Made by a program: the position numbers and the translations under genes. A stretch of 64,000 bases of DNA, from positions 2,728,001 through 2,792,000 of the forward strand of contig NW_027192650.1 in the NCBI RefSeq assembly GCF_949987515.2, written 5' to 3'. Origin of the DNA: Delphinus delphis (taxonomy: Eukaryota > Chordata > Mammalia > Artiodactyla > Delphinidae). The notes under the pieces are model-generated. The model was not told where the DNA came from, did not search any database, and saw only the letters and a list, made by a program, of their open reading frames with translations. Below are positions 50,125 through 62,756 of this stretch, one piece after another (within the stretch, counting starts at the first letter, position 1; each line of letters begins with the position of its first letter).

Positions 50125-51704
50125 GGTAAAGGTGAGTTGGGGTGCAGCATAAAACCAGAGACTGAAATGAGCACAGATGAAGTTCCTTAAGCCAAATATG
50201 GAATAGACAAGAGTTACTCCTTGCTCAACGAAATGGACTCAACACCGCATATTAAACGCCTAAGAATGTACCTGACTAGTAAGTATCTTAAAACCTATGG
50301 ATTGCTATGTCTCCAAAAGAGAATCAAGCATGTGTACAGGGGCATAAACGCAGCAGTGATAGGATTGGAGAGGTTCGGTGAGCAAATGAAGACCCTTTGA
50401 AGTCATATTGCATGGTACCCATTCCACGGGTTTCAACTACCCAGGTTTAAGGTATTCTTCCTTCAGCTAAAACATGCATGTGGAACCTAGAGTATGATCA
50501 ACCATGTGATCGGGAGACGTGTTCAAATATGTCTCAGTTTTCCTCCCCTGGTACTCGGGTGCAACATTCCAGACGCTTTACTAACACTCTCCCCACTTGG
50601 AGAGTCAGTCCCTTTAACCTCCTGTTTGGCCCAGTTTGCAATTTCTGCGGAAGATTAACAGGAATAGCGAGAACAAATGAGAGGCTAGCTGGAGGTGTCT
50701 GGACGGGCAAATTTAACTCTCATTTCCCACCAGGAAGAGGAAATAACCAAAGGCTCAGCATGCCGTGCCAGAACCAGATTAGGGCCTGAAGCCATCCTGC
50801 GGTGTTGCGGCCAGGTCACAAGAAAGCGAGTTGAAGAAAGGAGCTCAGGGGCACTGTAATTCACAAACCTGCAGAGTTATAAATGACAGCTATCGTCCAA
50901 AAATAGACTGAAGTAAGGCTGCCAAGAGGACTTGAAAGCGGGGCAGAATTGCAGGAAACCGATTTCAGGAGGTAGACTGGAATTGCATTGAAAGCATAGG
51001 AAAAGAGGCAGAACGTCCACAATGATGCACTTGGCCAAAAAGGGCATATGCGTTTTTTCCTGAATATATTCAGGAAAAAACGCATACGCCCTTTTTGGCC
51101 AACCAAGCAAGCTTGCAAAGGAAATCTGCACTACAATGAAGTCTCACTTCCCCCCGGTCAAAAGGGCCATCTGAAAAAAGTGTAAAATCCAGAAAGGCAG
51201 GACAGGCCATGGAGAACTGGGAGCCTTGTTATGCTGATGGGCGGGATGTAAATTGCCAACAGACACTCGGGAGAAGTGTATGGTGTTTCCTGAAACATCT
51301 AAAAAACAAAGCAACAGAGCCTAGGGCACTGCCACTTATGGTCTCATAGCTTAGGGAAATTAAAATCAAAAAGACACAGCCACCCCAAAGTTTGGGACGC
51401 CTCTGTTTACAAGAACCTCGTTTACAGTACAAGTTCAACATCGCAGAAAGTGAAAAATGGATAAAGAAGTTGTGGTATTTACTTACAAAGCAATATCACT
51501 CAGCAATGAAATCTATGTCATCAGGCCCTTAGCATCACAATGGGTGGATTCAGGTATGATGATTCTAACTGAAATAAGTCACACAGAAAAAGAAACATCA
51601 TAAGATATCAGTAATACACGGAATGTAAACTTGGCTACACAGGAACTGAATTACAGAACAGAACAGGGTCTCAAATTTAGAAAACCAACTTATGCTTGCT
51701 TAAG
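50125..51704 (+). repeat. Satellite unit 33
   Basis: Length 1,580. Palindrome at 51031-51102 has one left-arm CpG transition (GGCATATGCG). Q2, S2, T1. GAAGATTAAC as in unit 24 opens a chance 103-codon frame. Confidence 0.95.
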
Positions 51705-53282
51705 GGGAAAGGTGAGTTGGGGTGCTGCATAAAACCAGAGATTGAAATGAGCACAGATAAAGTTCCTTAAGTCAAATATGGAATAGACAAGAGCTACTCC
51801 TTGCTCAACGAAATGGACTCAACACCGCATATTAAACGCCTAAGAATGTACCTGACTAGTAAGTATCTTAAAACCTATGGATTGCTATGTCTCCGAAAGA
51901 GAATCAAGCATGTGTACAGGGGCATAAACGCAGCAGTGATAGGATTGGAGAGGTTCGGTGAGCAAATGAAGACCCTTTGAAGTCATATTGCATGGTACCC
52001 ATTACACGGGTCTTAACTCTCCAGGTTTAAGGTATTCTTCCTTCAGCTAAAACATGCATGTGGAACCCAAGTATGATCAACCATGTGAATGGGAGACGTG
52101 TTCAAATATGTCTCAGTTTTCCTCCCCTGGTACTCGGGTGCAACATTCCAGACGCTTTACTAACACTCTCCCCACTTGGAGAGTCAGCGCCTTTAACCTC
52201 CTGTTTGGCCCAGTTTGCAATTTCTGCGGAAGATGAACAGGAATAGCGAGAAACAATGAGAGACTAGCTGGAGGTGTCTGGACGGGCAAATTTAACTCTC
52301 ATTTCCCACCAGGAAGAGGAAATAACCAAAGGCTCAGCGTGCCGTGCCGGAACCAGATTAGGGCCTGAAGCCATCCTGCGGTGTTGCGGCCAGGTCACAA
52401 GAAAGCGAGTTGAAGAAAGGAGCTCAGGGGCACTGTAATTCACAAACCTGCAGAGTTATAAATGACAGCTATCGTCCAAAAATAGACTGAAGTAAGGCTG
52501 CCAAGAGGACTTGAAAGCGGGGCAGAATTGCAGGAAACCGATTTCAGGAGGTAGACTGGAATTGCATTGAAAGCATAGGAAAAGAGGCAGAACGTCCACA
52601 ATGATGCACTTGGCCAAAAAGGGCGTATGCGTTTTTTCCTGAATATATTCAGGAAAAAACGCATACGCCCTTTTTGGCCAACCAAGCAAGCTTGCAAAGG
52701 AAATCTGCACTACAATGAAGTCTCACTTCCCCCCGGTCAAAAGGGCCATCTGAAAAAAGTGTAAAATCCAGAAAGGCAGGACAGGCCATGGAGAACTGGG
52801 AGCCTTGTTATGCTGATGGGCGGGATGTAAATTGCCAACAGACACTCGGGAGAAGTGTATGGTGTTTCCTGAAACATCTAAAAAACAAAGCAACAGAACC
52901 TAGGGCACTTCCACTTATGGTCCTATAGCTTACGGAAATTAAAATCAAAAAGACACAGCCACCCCAAAGTTTGGAACGGCTCTGTTTACAAGAACCTCGT
53001 TTACAGTACAAGTTCAACATCGCAGAAAGTGAAAAATGGATAAAGAAGTTGTGGTATTCACTTACAAAGCAATATCACTCAGCAATGAAATCTGTGTCAT
53101 CAGGCCCTTAGCAGCACAATGAGTGGATTCAGGTATGATGATTCTAACTGAAGTAAGTCACACAGAAAAAGAAACATCATAAGATATCAGTAATACACGG
53201 AATGTAAACTTGGCTACACAGGAACTGAATTACAGAACAGAACAGGGTCTCAAATTTAGAAAACCAACTATGCTTGCTTAAG
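51705..53282 (+). repeat. Satellite unit 34
   Basis: Length 1,578. Perfect palindrome at 52610-52681. Q1 with GTGAATGGG (shared with unit 36), S1, T1 with GGTATTCAC. One-base loss CAACTATGC at about 53268, shared with unit 19. Confidence 0.95.
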
Positions 53283-54861
53283 GGTAAAGGTGAGTTGGGG
53301 TGCTGTATAAAACCAGAGATTGAAATGAGCACAGATAAAGTTCCTTAAGTCAAATATGGTATAGACAAGAGCTACTCCTTGCTCAACGAAATGGACTCAA
53401 CACCGCATATTAAACGCCTAAGAATGTACCTGACTAGTAAGTATCTTAAAACCTATGGATTGCTATGTCTCCGAAAGAGAATCAAGCATGTGTACAGGGG
53501 CATAAACGCAGCAGTGATAGGATTGGAGAGGTTCGGTGAGCAAATGAAGACCCTTTGAAGTCATATTGCATGGTACCCATTACACGGGTCTTAACTCTCC
53601 AGGTTTAAGGTATTCTTCCTTCAGCTAAAACATGCATGTGGTACCCAAGTATGATCAACCATGTGAACGGGAGACGTGTTCAAATATGTCTCAGTTTTCC
53701 TCCCCTGGTACTCGGGTGCAACATTCCAGACGCTTTACTAACACTCTCCCCACTTGGAGAGTCAGCGCCTTTAACCTCCTGTTTGGCCCAGTTTGCAATT
53801 TCTGCGGAAGATGAACAGGAATAGCGAGAACCAATGAGAGACTAGCTGGAGGTGTCTGGACGGGCAAATTTAACTCTCATTTCCCACCAGGAAGAGGAAA
53901 TAACCAAAGGCTCAGCGTGCCGTGCCGGAACCAGATTAGGGCCTGAAGCCATCCTGCGGTGTTGCGGCCAGGTCACAAGAAAGCAAGTTGAAGAAAGGAG
54001 CTCAGGGGCACTGTAATTCTCAAACCTGCAGAGTTATAAATGACAGCTATCGTCCAAAAATAGACTGAAGTAAGGCTGCCAAGAGGACTTGAAAGCGGGG
54101 CAGAATTGCAGGAAACCGATTTCAAGAGGTAGACTGGAATTGCATTGAAAGCATAGGAAAAGAGGCAGAACGTCCACAATGATGCACTTGGCCAAAAAGG
54201 GCGTATGCGTTTTTTCCTGAATATATTCAGGAAAAAACGCATACGCCCTTTTTGGCCAACCAAGCAAGCTTGCAAAGGAAATCTGCACTACAATGAAGTC
54301 TCACTTCCCCCCGGTCAAAAGGGCCATCTGAAAAAAGTGTAAAATCCAGAAAGGCAGGACAGGCCATGGAGAACTGGGAGCCTTGTTATGCTGATGGGCG
54401 GGATGTAAATTGCCAACAACCACTCGGGAGAAGTGTATGGTGTTTCCTGAAACATCTAAAAAACAAAGCAACAGAGCCTAGGGCACTGCCACTTATGGTC
54501 CTATAGCTTAGGGAAATTAAAATCAAAAAGACACAGCCACCCCAAAGTTTGGGACGCCTCTGTTTACAAGAACCTCGTTTCCAGTACATGTTCAACATCG
54601 CAGAAAGTGAAAAATGGATAAAGAAGATGTGGTATTTACTTACAAAGCAATATCACTCAGCAATGAAATCTATGTCATCAGGCCCTTAGCATCACAATGA
54701 GTGGATTCAGGTATGATGATTCTAACTGAAGTAAGTCACACAGAAAAAGAAACATCATAAGATATCAGTAATACACGGAATGTAAACTTGGCTACACAGG
54801 AACTGAATTACAGAACAGAACAGGGACTCAAATTTAGAAAACCAACTTATGCTTGCTTAAG
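53283..54861 (+). repeat. Satellite unit 35
   Basis: Length 1,579. Perfect palindrome at 54188-54259. Q1 with GTGGTACCC, S2, T1 with GAAGATGTGG. Shares CGTTTCCAGTAC with unit 23. Confidence 0.95.
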
Positions 54862-56440
54862 GGGAAAGGTGAGTTGGGGTGCTGCATAAAACCAGAGATT
54901 GAAATGAGCACAGATAAAGTTCCTTAAGCCAAATATGGAATAGACAAGAGCTACTCCTTGCTCAACGAAATGGACTCAACACCGCATATTAAACGCCTAA
55001 GAATGTACCTGACTAGTAAGTATCTTAAAACCTATGGATTGCTATGTCTCCGAAAGAGAATCAAGCATGTGTACAGGGGCATAAACGCAGCAGTGATAGG
55101 ATTGGAGAGGTTCGGTGAGCAAATGAAGACCCTTTGAAGTCATATTGCATGGTACCCATTACACGGGTCTTAACTCTCCAGGTTTAAGGTATTCTTCCTT
55201 CAGCTAAAACATGCATGTGGAACCCAAGTATGATCAACCATGTGAATGGGAGACGTGTTCAAATATGTCTCAGTTTTCCTCCCCTGGTACTCGGGTGCAA
55301 CATTCCAGACGCTTTACTAACACTATCCCCACTTGGAGAGTCAGCGCCTTTAACCTCCTGTTTGGCCCAGTTTGCAATTTCTGCGGAAGATGAACAGGAA
55401 TAGCGAGAACCAATGAGAGGCTAGCTGGAGGTGTCTGGACGGGCAAATTTAACTCTCATTTCCCACCAGGAAGAGGAAATAACCAAAGGCTCAGCGTGCC
55501 GTACCGTAACCAGATTAGGGCCTGAAGCCATCCTGCGGTGTTGCGGCCAGGTCACAAGAAAGCGAGTTGAAGAAAGGAGCTCAGGGGCACTGTAATTCAC
55601 AAACCTGCAGAGTTATAAATGACAGCTATCGTCCAAAAATAGACTGAAGTAAGGCTGCCAAGAGGACTTGAAAGCGGGGCAGAATTGCAGGAAACCGATT
55701 TCAGGAGGTAGACTGGAATTGCATTGAAAGCATAGGAAAAGAGGCAGAACGTCCACAATGATGCACTTGGCCAAAAAGGGCGTATGCGTTTTTTCCTGAA
55801 TATATTCAGGAAAAAACGCATACGCCCTTTTTGGCCAACCAAGCAAGCTTGCAAAGGAAATCTGCACTACAATGAAGTCTCACTTCCCCCCGGTCAAAAG
55901 GGCCATCTGAAAAAAGTGTAAAATCCAGAAAGGCAGGACAGGCCATGGAGAACTGGGAGCCTTGTTATGCTGATGGGCGGGATGTAAATTGCCAACAGAC
56001 ACTCGGGAGAAGTGTATGGTGTTTCCTGAAACATCTAAAAAACAAAGCAACAGAGCCTAGGACACTGCCACTTATGGTCCTATAGCTTAGGGAAATTAAA
56101 ATCCAAAAGACACAGCCACCCCAAAGTTTGGGACGCCTCTGTTTACAAGAACCTCGTTTACAGTACAAGTTCAACATCGCAGAAACTGAAAAATGGATAA
56201 AGAAGTTGTGGTATTTACTTACAAAGCAATATCACTCAGCAATGAAATCTATGTCATCAGGCCCTTAGCATCACAATGAGTGGATTCAGGTATGATGATT
56301 CTAACTGAAATAAGTCACACAGAAAAAGAAACATCATAAGATATCAGTAATACACGGAATGTAAACTTGGCTACACAGGAACTGAATTACAGAACAGAAC
56401 AGGGTCTCAAATTTAGAAAACCAACTTATGCTTGCTTAAG
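54862..56440 (+). repeat. Satellite unit 36
   Basis: Length 1,579. Perfect palindrome at 55767-55838. Q1 with GTGAATGGG, S2, T1. Private changes include AACACTATCC and ATCCAAAAGAC. Confidence 0.95.
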
Positions 56441-58019
56441 GGTAAAGGTGAGTTGGGGTGCTGCATAAAACCAGAGATTGAAATGAGCACAGATAAAGTT
56501 CCTTAAGTCAAATATGGAATAGACAAGAGCTACTCCTTGCTCAACGAAATGGACTCAACACCGCATATTAAACGCCTAAGAATGTACCTGACTAGTAAGT
56601 ATCTTAAAACCTATGGATTGCTATGTCTCCGAAAGAGAATCAAGCATGTGTACAGGGGCATAAACGCAGCAGTGATAGGATTGGAGAGGTTCGGTGAGCA
56701 AATGAAGACACTTTGAAGTCATATTGCATGGTACCCATTACACGGGTCTTAACTCTCCAGGTTTAAGGTATTCTTCCTTCAGCTAAAACATGCATGTGGA
56801 ACCCAAGTATGATCAACCATGTGAACGGGAGACGTGTTCAAATATGTCTCAGTTTTCCTCCCCTGGTACTCGGGTGCAACATTCCAGACGCTTTACTAAC
56901 ACTCTCCTGACTTGGAGAGTCAGGCCCTTTAAACTCCTGTTTGGCACAGTTTGCAATTTCTGCGGAAGATGAACAGGAATAGCGAGAACCAATGAGAGAC
57001 TAGCTGGAGGTGTCTGGACGGGCAAATTTAACTCTCATTTCCCACCAGGAAGAGGAATTAACCAAAGGCTCAGCGTGCCGTGCAGGAACCAGATTAGGGC
57101 CTGAAGCCATCCTGCGGTGTTGCGGCCAGCTCAAAAGAAAGCGAGGTGAAGAAAGGAGCTCTGGGGCAGTGTAATTCACAAACCTGCAGAGTTATAAATG
57201 ACAGCTATCGTCCAAAAATAGACTGAAGTAAGGCTGCCAAGAGGACTTGAAAGCGGGGCAGAATTGCAGGAAACCGATTTCAGGAGGTAGACTGGAATTG
57301 CATTGAAAGCATAGGAAAAGAGGCAGAACGTCCACAATGATGCACTTGGCCAAAAAGGGCGTATGCGTTTTTTCCTGAATATATTCAGGAAAAAACGCAT
57401 ACGCCGTTTTTGGCCAACCAAGCAAGCAAGCAAAGGAAATCTGCACTACAATGAAGTCTCACTTCCCCCTGGTCAAAAGGGCCATCTGAAAAAAGTGTAA
57501 AATCCAGAAAGGCAGGACAGGCCATTGAGAACTGGGAGCCTTGTTATGCTGATGGGCGGGATGTAAATTGCCAACAGACACTTGGGAGAAGTGTATGGTG
57601 TTTCCTGAAACATCTAAAAAACAAAGCAACAGAGCCTAGGGCACTTCCACTTATGGTCCTATAGCTTAGGGAAATTAAAATCAAAAAGACACAGCCACCC
57701 CAAAGTTTGGAACGGCTCTGTTTACAAGAACCTCGTTTACAGTACAAGTTCAACATCGCAGAAAGTGAAAAATGGATAAAGAAGTTGTGGTATTTACTTA
57801 CAAAGCAATATCACTCAGCAATGAAATCTGTGTCATCAGGCCCTTAGCAGCACAATGAGTGGATTCAGGTATGATGATTCTAACTGAAATAAGTCACACA
57901 GAAAAAGAAACATCATAAGATATCAGTAATACACGGAATGGAAACTTGGCTACACAGGAACTGAATTACAGAACACAACAGGGTCTCAAATTTAGAAAAC
58001 CAACTTATTCTTGCTTAAT
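56441..58019 (+). repeat. Satellite unit 37
   Basis: Length 1,579. Palindrome at 57346-57417 has one right-arm change (CGCCGTTTTT). Related to units 26, 28 and 30 (CCTGACTTGG, CAGGCCC, AGCAAGCAAGC) but with T1 instead of T2 at the end. Confidence 0.95.
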
Positions 58020-59598
58020 GGTAAAGGTGAGTTGGGGTGCTGCATAAAACCAGAGATTGAAATGAGCACAGATAAAGTTCCTTAAGCCAAATATGGAATA
58101 GACAAGAGCTACTCCTTGCTCAACGAAATGGACTCAACACCCCATATTAAACGCCTAAGAATGTACCTGACTAGTAAGTATCTTAAAACCTATGGATTGC
58201 TATGTCTCCGAAAGAGAATCAAGCATGTGTACAGGGGCATAAACGCAGCAGTGATAGGATTGGAGAGGTTCGGTGAGCAAATGAAGACCCTTTGAAGTCA
58301 TATTGCATGGTACCCATTCCACGGGTTTCAACTACCCAGGTTTAAGGTATTCTTCCTTCAGCTAAAACATGCATGTGGAACCTAGAGTATGATCAACCAT
58401 GTGAACGGGAGACGTGTTCAAATATGTCTCAGTTTTCCTCCCCTGGTACTCGGGTGCAACATTCCAGACGCTTTACTCACACTCTCCCCACATGGAGAGT
58501 CAGTCCCTTTAACCTCCTGTTTGGCCCAGTTTGCAATTTCTGCAGAAGATGAACAGGAATAGCGAGAACCAATGAGAGGCTAGCTGGAGGTGTCTGGACG
58601 GGCAAATTTAACTCTCATTTCCCACCAGGAAGAGGAAATAACCAAAGGCTCAGCGTGCCCAACCGGAACCAGATTAGGGCCTGAAGCCATCCTGCGGTGT
58701 TGCGGCCAGCTCAAAAGAAAGCGAGTTGAAGAAAGGAGCTCAGGGGCACTGTAATTCACAAACCTGCAGAGTTATAAATGACAGCTATCGTCCAAAAATA
58801 GACGGAAGTAAGGCTGCCAAGAGGACTTGAAAGCGGGGCAGAATTGCAGGAAACCGATTTCAGGAGGTAGACTGGAATTGCACTGAAAGCACAGGAAAAG
58901 AGGCAGAACGTCCACAATGATGCACTTGGCCAAAAAGGGCGTATGCGTTTTTTCCTGAATATATTCAGGAAAAAACGCATACGCCCTTTTTGGCCAACCA
59001 AGCAAGCTTGCAAAGTAAATCTGCACTACAATGAAGTCTCACTTCCCCCCGGTCAAAAGGGCCATCTGAAAAAAGTGTAAAATCCAGAAAGGCAGGACAG
59101 GCCATGGAGAACTGGGAGCCTTGTTATGCTGATGGGCGGTATGTAAATTGCCAACAACCACTCGGGAGAAGTGTATGGTGTTTCCTGAAACATCTAAAAA
59201 ACAAAGCAACAGATTCTAGGGCACTTCCACTTATGGTCCTATAGCTTAGGGAAATTAAAATCAAAAAGACACAGCCACCCCAAAGTTTGGAACGGCTCTG
59301 TTTACAAGAACCTCGTTTACAGTACAAGTTCAACATCGCAGAAAGTGAAAAATGGATAAAGAAGTTGTGGTATTTACTTACAAAGCAATATCACTAAGCA
59401 ATGAAATCTGTGTCATCAGGCCCTTAGCAGCACAATGAGTGGATTCAGGTATGATGATTCTAACTGAAGTAAGTCACACAGAAAAAGAAACATCATAAGA
59501 TATCACTAATACACGGAATGTAAACTTGGCTACACAGGAACTGATTACAGAACAGAACAGGGTCTCAAATTTAGAAAACCAACTTATGCTTGCTTAAG
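58020..59598 (+). repeat. Satellite unit 38
   Basis: Length 1,579. Perfect palindrome at 58926-58997. CCTAGAGTATG is combined with GTGAACGGG, so Q is recombinant. S1, T1. CACTGAAAGCACAGG is shared with unit 40. One-base loss GAACTGATTAC near 59540. Confidence 0.95.
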
Positions 59599-61176
59599 GG
59601 GAAAGGTGAGTTGGGGTGCTGCATAAAACCAGAGATTGAAATGAGCACAGATAAAGTTCCTTAAGCCAAATATGGAATAGACAAGAGCTACTCCTTGCTC
59701 AAAGAAATGGACTCAACACTGCATATTAAACGCCTAAGAATGTACCTGACTTGTAAGTATCTTAAAACCTATGGATTGCTAAGTCTCCGAAAGAGAATCA
59801 AGCATGTATACAGGGGCATAAACGCAGCAGTGATAGGATTGGAGAGGTTCGTGAGCAAATGAAGACACTTTGAAGTCATATTGCATGGTACCCATTCCAC
59901 GGGTTTCAACTACCCAGGTTTAAGGTATTCTTCCTTCAGCTAAAACGTGCATGTGGAACCTAGAGTATGATCAACCATGTTATCGGGAGACGTGTTCAAA
60001 TATGTCTCAGTTTTCGTACCCTGGTACTCGGGTGCAGCATTCCAGACGCTTTACTAACACTCTCCCCACTTGGAGAGTCAGTCCCTTTAGCCTCCTGTTT
60101 GGCCCAGTTTGCAATTTCTGCGGAAGATGAACAGGAATAGCGAGAACCAATGAGAGACTAGCTGGAGGTGTCTGGATGGGCAAATTTAACTCTCATTTCC
60201 CACCAGGAAGAGGAATTAACCAAAGGCTCAGGGTGCCATGCCAGAACCAGATTAGGGCCTGAAGACATCCTGCGGTGTTGCGGCCAGGTCACAAGAAAGG
60301 GAGTTGAAGAAAGGAGCTCAGGGGCACTGTAATTCACAAACCTGCAGAGTTATAAATGACAGCTATCGTCCAAAAATAGACTGAAGTAAGGCTGCCAAGA
60401 GGACTTGAGAGCGGGGCAGAATTGCAGGAAACCGATTTCAGGAGGTAGACTGGAATTGCATTTCAAGCATAGGAAAAGAGGCAGAACGTCCACAATGATG
60501 CACTTGGCCAAAAAGGGCGTATGCGTTTTTTCCTGAATATATTCAGGAAAAAACGCATACGCCCTTTTTGGCCAAACAAGCAGGCTTACAAAGGTAATCT
60601 GCACTACAATGAAGTCTCAATTCCCCCTGCTCAAAGGGGCCAATTGAAAAAAGTGTAAAATCCAGAAAGGCAGGACAGGCCATGGAGAACTGGGAGCCTT
60701 GTTATGCTGATGGGCGGGATGTAAATTGCCAACAGACACTCGGGAGAAATGTATGGTGTTTCCAGAAACATCTAAAAAACAAAGCAACAGAGCCTAGGGC
60801 ACTTCCACTTATGGTCCTATAGCTTAGGGAAATTAAAATCAAAAAGGCACAGCCACCCCAAAGTTTGCGACGCCTCTGTTTACAAGAACCTCGTTTACCG
60901 TACAATTTCAATATCGCAGAAAGTGAAAAATGGATAAAGAAGTTGTGGTACTTACGTACAATGCAGTATCAATCAGCAATGAAATCTATGTCATCAGGCC
61001 CGTAGCGGCATAATGAGTGGATTCAGGTACGATGATTCTAACTGAAATAAGTCACACAGAAAAAGAAACATCATAAGATATCACTAATACACGGAATGTA
61101 AGCTGGCTACACAGGAACTGAATTCCAAAACAGAACAGGGTCTCAAATTTAGAAAACCAACTTATGCTTGCTTAAG
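59599..61176 (+). repeat. Satellite unit 39
   Basis: Length 1,578. Perfect palindrome at 60504-60575. Q2-like, TTTTCGTACCCTGG, CATTTCAAGCAT and GCTCAAAGGGGCCAATTG shared with unit 41. T site is T2-like (GGTACTTACGTACAATGC). HindIII site lost. Confidence 0.95.
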
Positions 61177-62756
61177 GGGAAAGGTGAGTTGGGGTGCTGC
61201 ATAAAACCAGAGATTGAAATGAGCACAGATAAAGTTCCTTAAGTCAAATATGGAATAGACAAGAGCTACTCCTTGCTCAACGAAATGGACTCAACACCCC
61301 ATATTAAACGCCTAAGAATATACCTGACTAGTAAGTATCTTAAAACCTATGGATTGCTATGTCTCCAAAAGAGAATCAAGCATGTGTACAGGGGCATAAA
61401 CGCAGCAGTGATAGGATTGGAGAGGTTCGGTGAGCAAATGAAGACCCTTTGAAGTCATATTGCATGGTACCCATTCCACGGGTCTCAACTCTCCAGGTTT
61501 AAGGTATTCTTCCTTCAGGTAAAACATGCATGTGGAACCCAGAGTATGATCAACCATGTGAACGGGAGACGTGTTCAAATATGTCTCAATTTTCGTACCC
61601 TGGTACTCGGGTGCAACATTCCAGACGCTTTACTAACACTCTCCCCACTTGGAGAGTCAGTCCCTTTAACCTCCTGTTTGGCCCACTTTGCAATTTCTGC
61701 GGAAGATGAACAGGAATAGCGAGAACCAATGAGAGGCTAGCTGGAGGTGTCTGGACGGGCAAATTTAACTCTCATTTCCCACTAGTAAGAAGAATTAACC
61801 AAAGGCTCAGCGTGCCGTGCCAGAACCAGATTAGGGCCTGAAGCCATCCTGCGGTGTTGCGGCCAGCTCAAAAGAAAGCGAGTTGAAGAAAGGAGCTCAG
61901 GGGCACTGTAATTCACAAACCTGCAGAGTTATAAATGACAGCTATCGTCCAAAAATAGACTGAAGTAAGGCTGCCAAGAGGACTTGAAAGCGGGGCAGAA
62001 TTGCAGGAAACCGATTTCAGGAGGTAGACTGGAATTGCACTGAAAGCACAGGAAAAGAGGCAGAACGTCCACAATGATGCACTTGGCCAAAAAGGGCGTA
62101 TGCGTTTTTTCCTGAATATATTCAGGAAAAAACGCATACGCCCTTTTTGGCCAACCAAGCAAGCTTGCAAAGGAAATCTGCACTACAATGAAGTCTCACT
62201 TCCCCCCGGTCAAAAGGGCCATCTGAAAAAAGTGTAAAATCCAGAAAGGCAGGACAGGCCATGGAGAACTGGGAGCCTTGTTATGCTGATGGGCGGGATG
62301 TAAATTGCCAACAGACATTCGGGAGAAGTGTATGGTGTTTCCTGAAACATCTAAAAAACAAAGCAACAGAACCTAGGGCACTTCCACTTATGGTCCTATA
62401 GCTTAGGGAAATTAAAATCAAAAAGACACAGCCACCCCAAAGTTTGGAACGGCTCTGTTTACAAGAACCTCGTTTACAGTACAGGTTCAACATTGCATAA
62501 AGTGAAAAATGGATAAAGAAGTTGTGGTATACACTTACAAAGCAATATCACTCAGCAATGAAATCTATGTCATCAGGCCCTTAGCATCACAATGAGTGGA
62601 TTCAGGTATGATGATTCTAACTGAAATAAGTCACACAGAAAAAGAAACATCATAAGATATCAGTAATACACGGAATGTAAACTTGGCTACACAGGAACTG
62701 AATTACAGAACAGAACAGGGTCTCAAATTTAGAAAACCAACTTATGCTTGTTTAAG
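61177..62756 (+). repeat. Satellite unit 40
   Basis: Length 1,580. Perfect palindrome at 62083-62154. Q3 combined with GTGAACGGG; TTTTCGTACCCTGG; S1; T1. CACTGAAAGCACAGG shared with unit 38. Confidence 0.95.

Noticed and set aside
61357..61578. Antisense 73-codon frame unique to unit 40
   Set aside because: Created by private substitutions in one diverged monomer; the same region is closed in other units.
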